Below are positions 62,983 to 64,000 of a stretch of 64,000 nt of DNA, piece by piece. Under the pieces are notes generated by a model that did not search any database, was not told the DNA's origin, and saw only the letters and a list, made by a program, of their open reading frames with translations. Numbering within the stretch: position 1 is the stretch's first letter; each line of letters starts with the position of its first letter. Source of the stretch: Micromonospora chokoriensis (GTDB taxonomy: Bacteria; Actinomycetota; Actinomycetes; Mycobacteriales; Micromonosporaceae); NCBI RefSeq assembly GCF_000718555.1, contig NZ_JOAN01000001.1, positions 620,001 through 684,000 on the forward strand, written 5' to 3'. A program made the translations under genes and the position numbers.

Positions 62983-63669
62983 ATGGGCGAAATGGTGAGC
63001 TACCGCAGCAACGGGGGCACGAGCGAGGGGTATCTCGCGATACCCGCCCGCGGCACGGCCAGCCCCGCCGTCATCGTCATCCAGGAATGGTGGGGCCTGG
63101 TCCCGCACATCCGGTCGGTGGCAGACCGGTTCGCCGAGGCCGGTTTCGTGGCCCTCGCCCCGGATTTCTACCACGGTGAGACGACAAGCGAGCCGGACGA
63201 GGCGCAGCGGCTCCTGCTGGCGATGCGGATGGACGAGGCGGCGAAGGACATCGCTGGAGCGGCCGACTATCTCGCCGGGCGGCCCGAGGTCACCGGCAAG
63301 GTCGGCGCTGTGGGCTTCTGCGCCGGCGGCAGCCTGGCCCTATGGTCGGCCACCATCTCCGAGCGGATCGTCGCCGCCGCTGGCTTCTACCCCGTGCTGC
63401 CCTGGGAATCGATGCGCCCCGACTGGGCGGACTACGCCGGCAAGGCAGCGGTCATCCACTGCTCCGAAGAGGACGGCACCTCCGCCGACGAGGGCGTACA
63501 GACCGCTCGTCGAGCCATCGAAGAGGCCGGCGGCGACTGCCACCTCTACGACTACCCGGGCACCTCGCACGCGTTCTTCAACGACGACCGGCCGGAGGCG
63601 TTCGACCAGCGCGCCGCCGCCAGCGCCTGGGCCCGCACCCTGGAACTCTTCCGGGCCAAGCTTGGCTGA
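62983..63669 (+). CDS. Dienelactone hydrolase family protein
   Basis: 228 residues, an alpha/beta-hydrolase with a Cys nucleophile in [13 protein letters not shown], Glu in VIQEWWGL, and His in [10 protein letters not shown]; this triad is the dienelactone hydrolase pattern. The natural substrate is unclear as no aromatic-degradation genes are near. ATG start with AGGAGG 8 bases upstream. The next gene overlaps its end. Confidence 0.92.
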   Translation: MGEMVSYRSNGGTSEGYLAIPARGTASPAVIVIQEWWGLVPHIRSVADRFAEAGFVALAPDFYHGETTSEPDEAQRLLLAMRMDEAAKDIAGAADYLAGRPEVTGKVGAVGFCAGGSLALWSATISERIVAAAGFYPVLPWESMRPDWADYAGKAAVIHCSEEDGTSADEGVQTARRAIEEAGGDCHLYDYPGTSHAFFNDDRPEAFDQRAAASAWARTLELFRAKLG

Positions 63670-64000
63670 GACGCGTACCCCCGATCAGGTGGTCGCCCGC
63701 GCAGCGCGGGCGGCCGACCTGGCCGACCTCGACGCGGCCGTGAGCGACTGTTTCGCCTGCCCACGGTTGGTGCAGTGGCGGGAGGAGGTGGCCCGCACCC
63801 GCCGGGCCGCCTTCCGCGACCAGGAGTACTGGGGTCGACCGGTGCCGGGCTTCGGCACCGCTGACGCGCGGATCGCCATCCTCGGGCTGGCACCCGCCGC
63901 GCACGGCGGCAATCGCACCGGCCGGATCTTCACCGGTGACCGGTCGGGTGACGTGCTCTTCGCCGCGCTGCACCGGGCCGGGCTGGCCAACCAGCCGACA
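63662..64000 (+). CDS. Family 5 uracil-DNA glycosylase (UdgB-like, N-terminal part)
   Basis: Cut by the right edge; 113 residues are visible. The N-terminal [13 protein letters not shown] holds two of the expected iron-sulfur Cys; [20 protein letters not shown] leads into motif 1 [20 protein letters not shown], which is characteristic of family 5 enzymes that remove uracil and other deaminated bases. The start is TTG at 63662, overlapping the dienelactone hydrolase stop by 8 bases; GTG at 63689 is the next in-frame choice. Confidence 0.88.
   Translation, partial: MAETRTPDQVVARAARAADLADLDAAVSDCFACPRLVQWREEVARTRRAAFRDQEYWGRPVPGFGTADARIAILGLAPAAHGGNRTGRIFTGDRSGDVLFAALHRAGLANQPT

Overview
This window is very GC-rich with strong G/C preference at codon third positions, frequent GTG starts, and many actinobacterial hallmarks (mycosin, acyl-CoA carboxylase epsilon subunit, DUF501, DUF4245, SigE-family sigma factor, GTP-dependent PEPCK). 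Gene content and order point to a chromosome of Micromonosporaceae, most likely Micromonospora or a close relative. Genus is an inference; no rRNA or tRNA gene is present to test it. I support 65 protein-coding features. They include partial genes at both ends and three very short ORFs found by reading start/stop overlaps.

Region by region. 1-3616 (minus): the start of maf, then a three-gene type VII secretion-like operon (two WXG/EspC-like proteins coupled to a mycosin) that is less GC-rich than its surroundings. 3706-13631: acyl-CoA carboxylase parts (accE, accD) and birA. Between them lie a Ser/Thr kinase, a small membrane protein, a secreted GH25 lysozyme, a Uma2 nuclease-like protein, an M50-like peptidase, a ketopantoate reductase-like enzyme and a sigma factor with a putative anti-sigma partner. 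13805-16362: PH-domain membrane protein, MaoC dehydratase, two GtrA proteins. 16790-22709: pckG, a polytopic membrane protein, a geranylgeranyl reductase-family flavoprotein, a cis-prenyltransferase and otsB. 22777-24712: a small membrane protein and an XRE regulator divergent from a tightly overlapped small-protein operon. 24983-36414: a leader ORF with PIN-PhoH, secreted transglycosylase, rhomboid, ferredoxin reductase-like flavoprotein, DMT transporter, glpX, DUF4245 protein, lipoproteins, xseB/xseA and ispH. 36486-46011 (mostly minus): an 1100-residue secreted subtilase, rmuC, a Gly-Asp-Phe repeat protein, ppc and an ABC-2-like membrane protein. 46101-60574: the actinobacterial mfd-lipoprotein-mazG ... 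eno-divIC-DUF501-argA ... ppx run, with a DUF885 protein, a lipoprotein, a PHB-depolymerase-like esterase and a winged-helix protein. 60738-64000: a padR/membrane-protein pair, an LppU-like protein, a dienelactone hydrolase and the start of a family-5 uracil-DNA glycosylase.

How it fits together. Central carbon metabolism is well represented (pckG, ppc, eno, glpX), as are isoprenoid use (ispH, the cis-prenyltransferase, the geranylgeranyl reductase) and DNA repair (mfd, xseAB, rmuC, UDG). Many genes have a TAnnnT -10 hexamer 5-8 bases before their start codon, the arrangement expected for leaderless mRNAs. Genes lacking it usually have a GGAGG-type ribosome site or overlap their neighbour by ATGA/GTGA.

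The most interesting unexplained structure is a set of intergenic palindromic repeats (a 55-bp family and a 77-bp family with two copies each, plus a 16-bp-arm inverted repeat), an array of GTCACG operators around the XRE locus, leaderless leader ORFs in front of phoH and mfd, and a hairpin that would hide the ribosome site of a small membrane protein.
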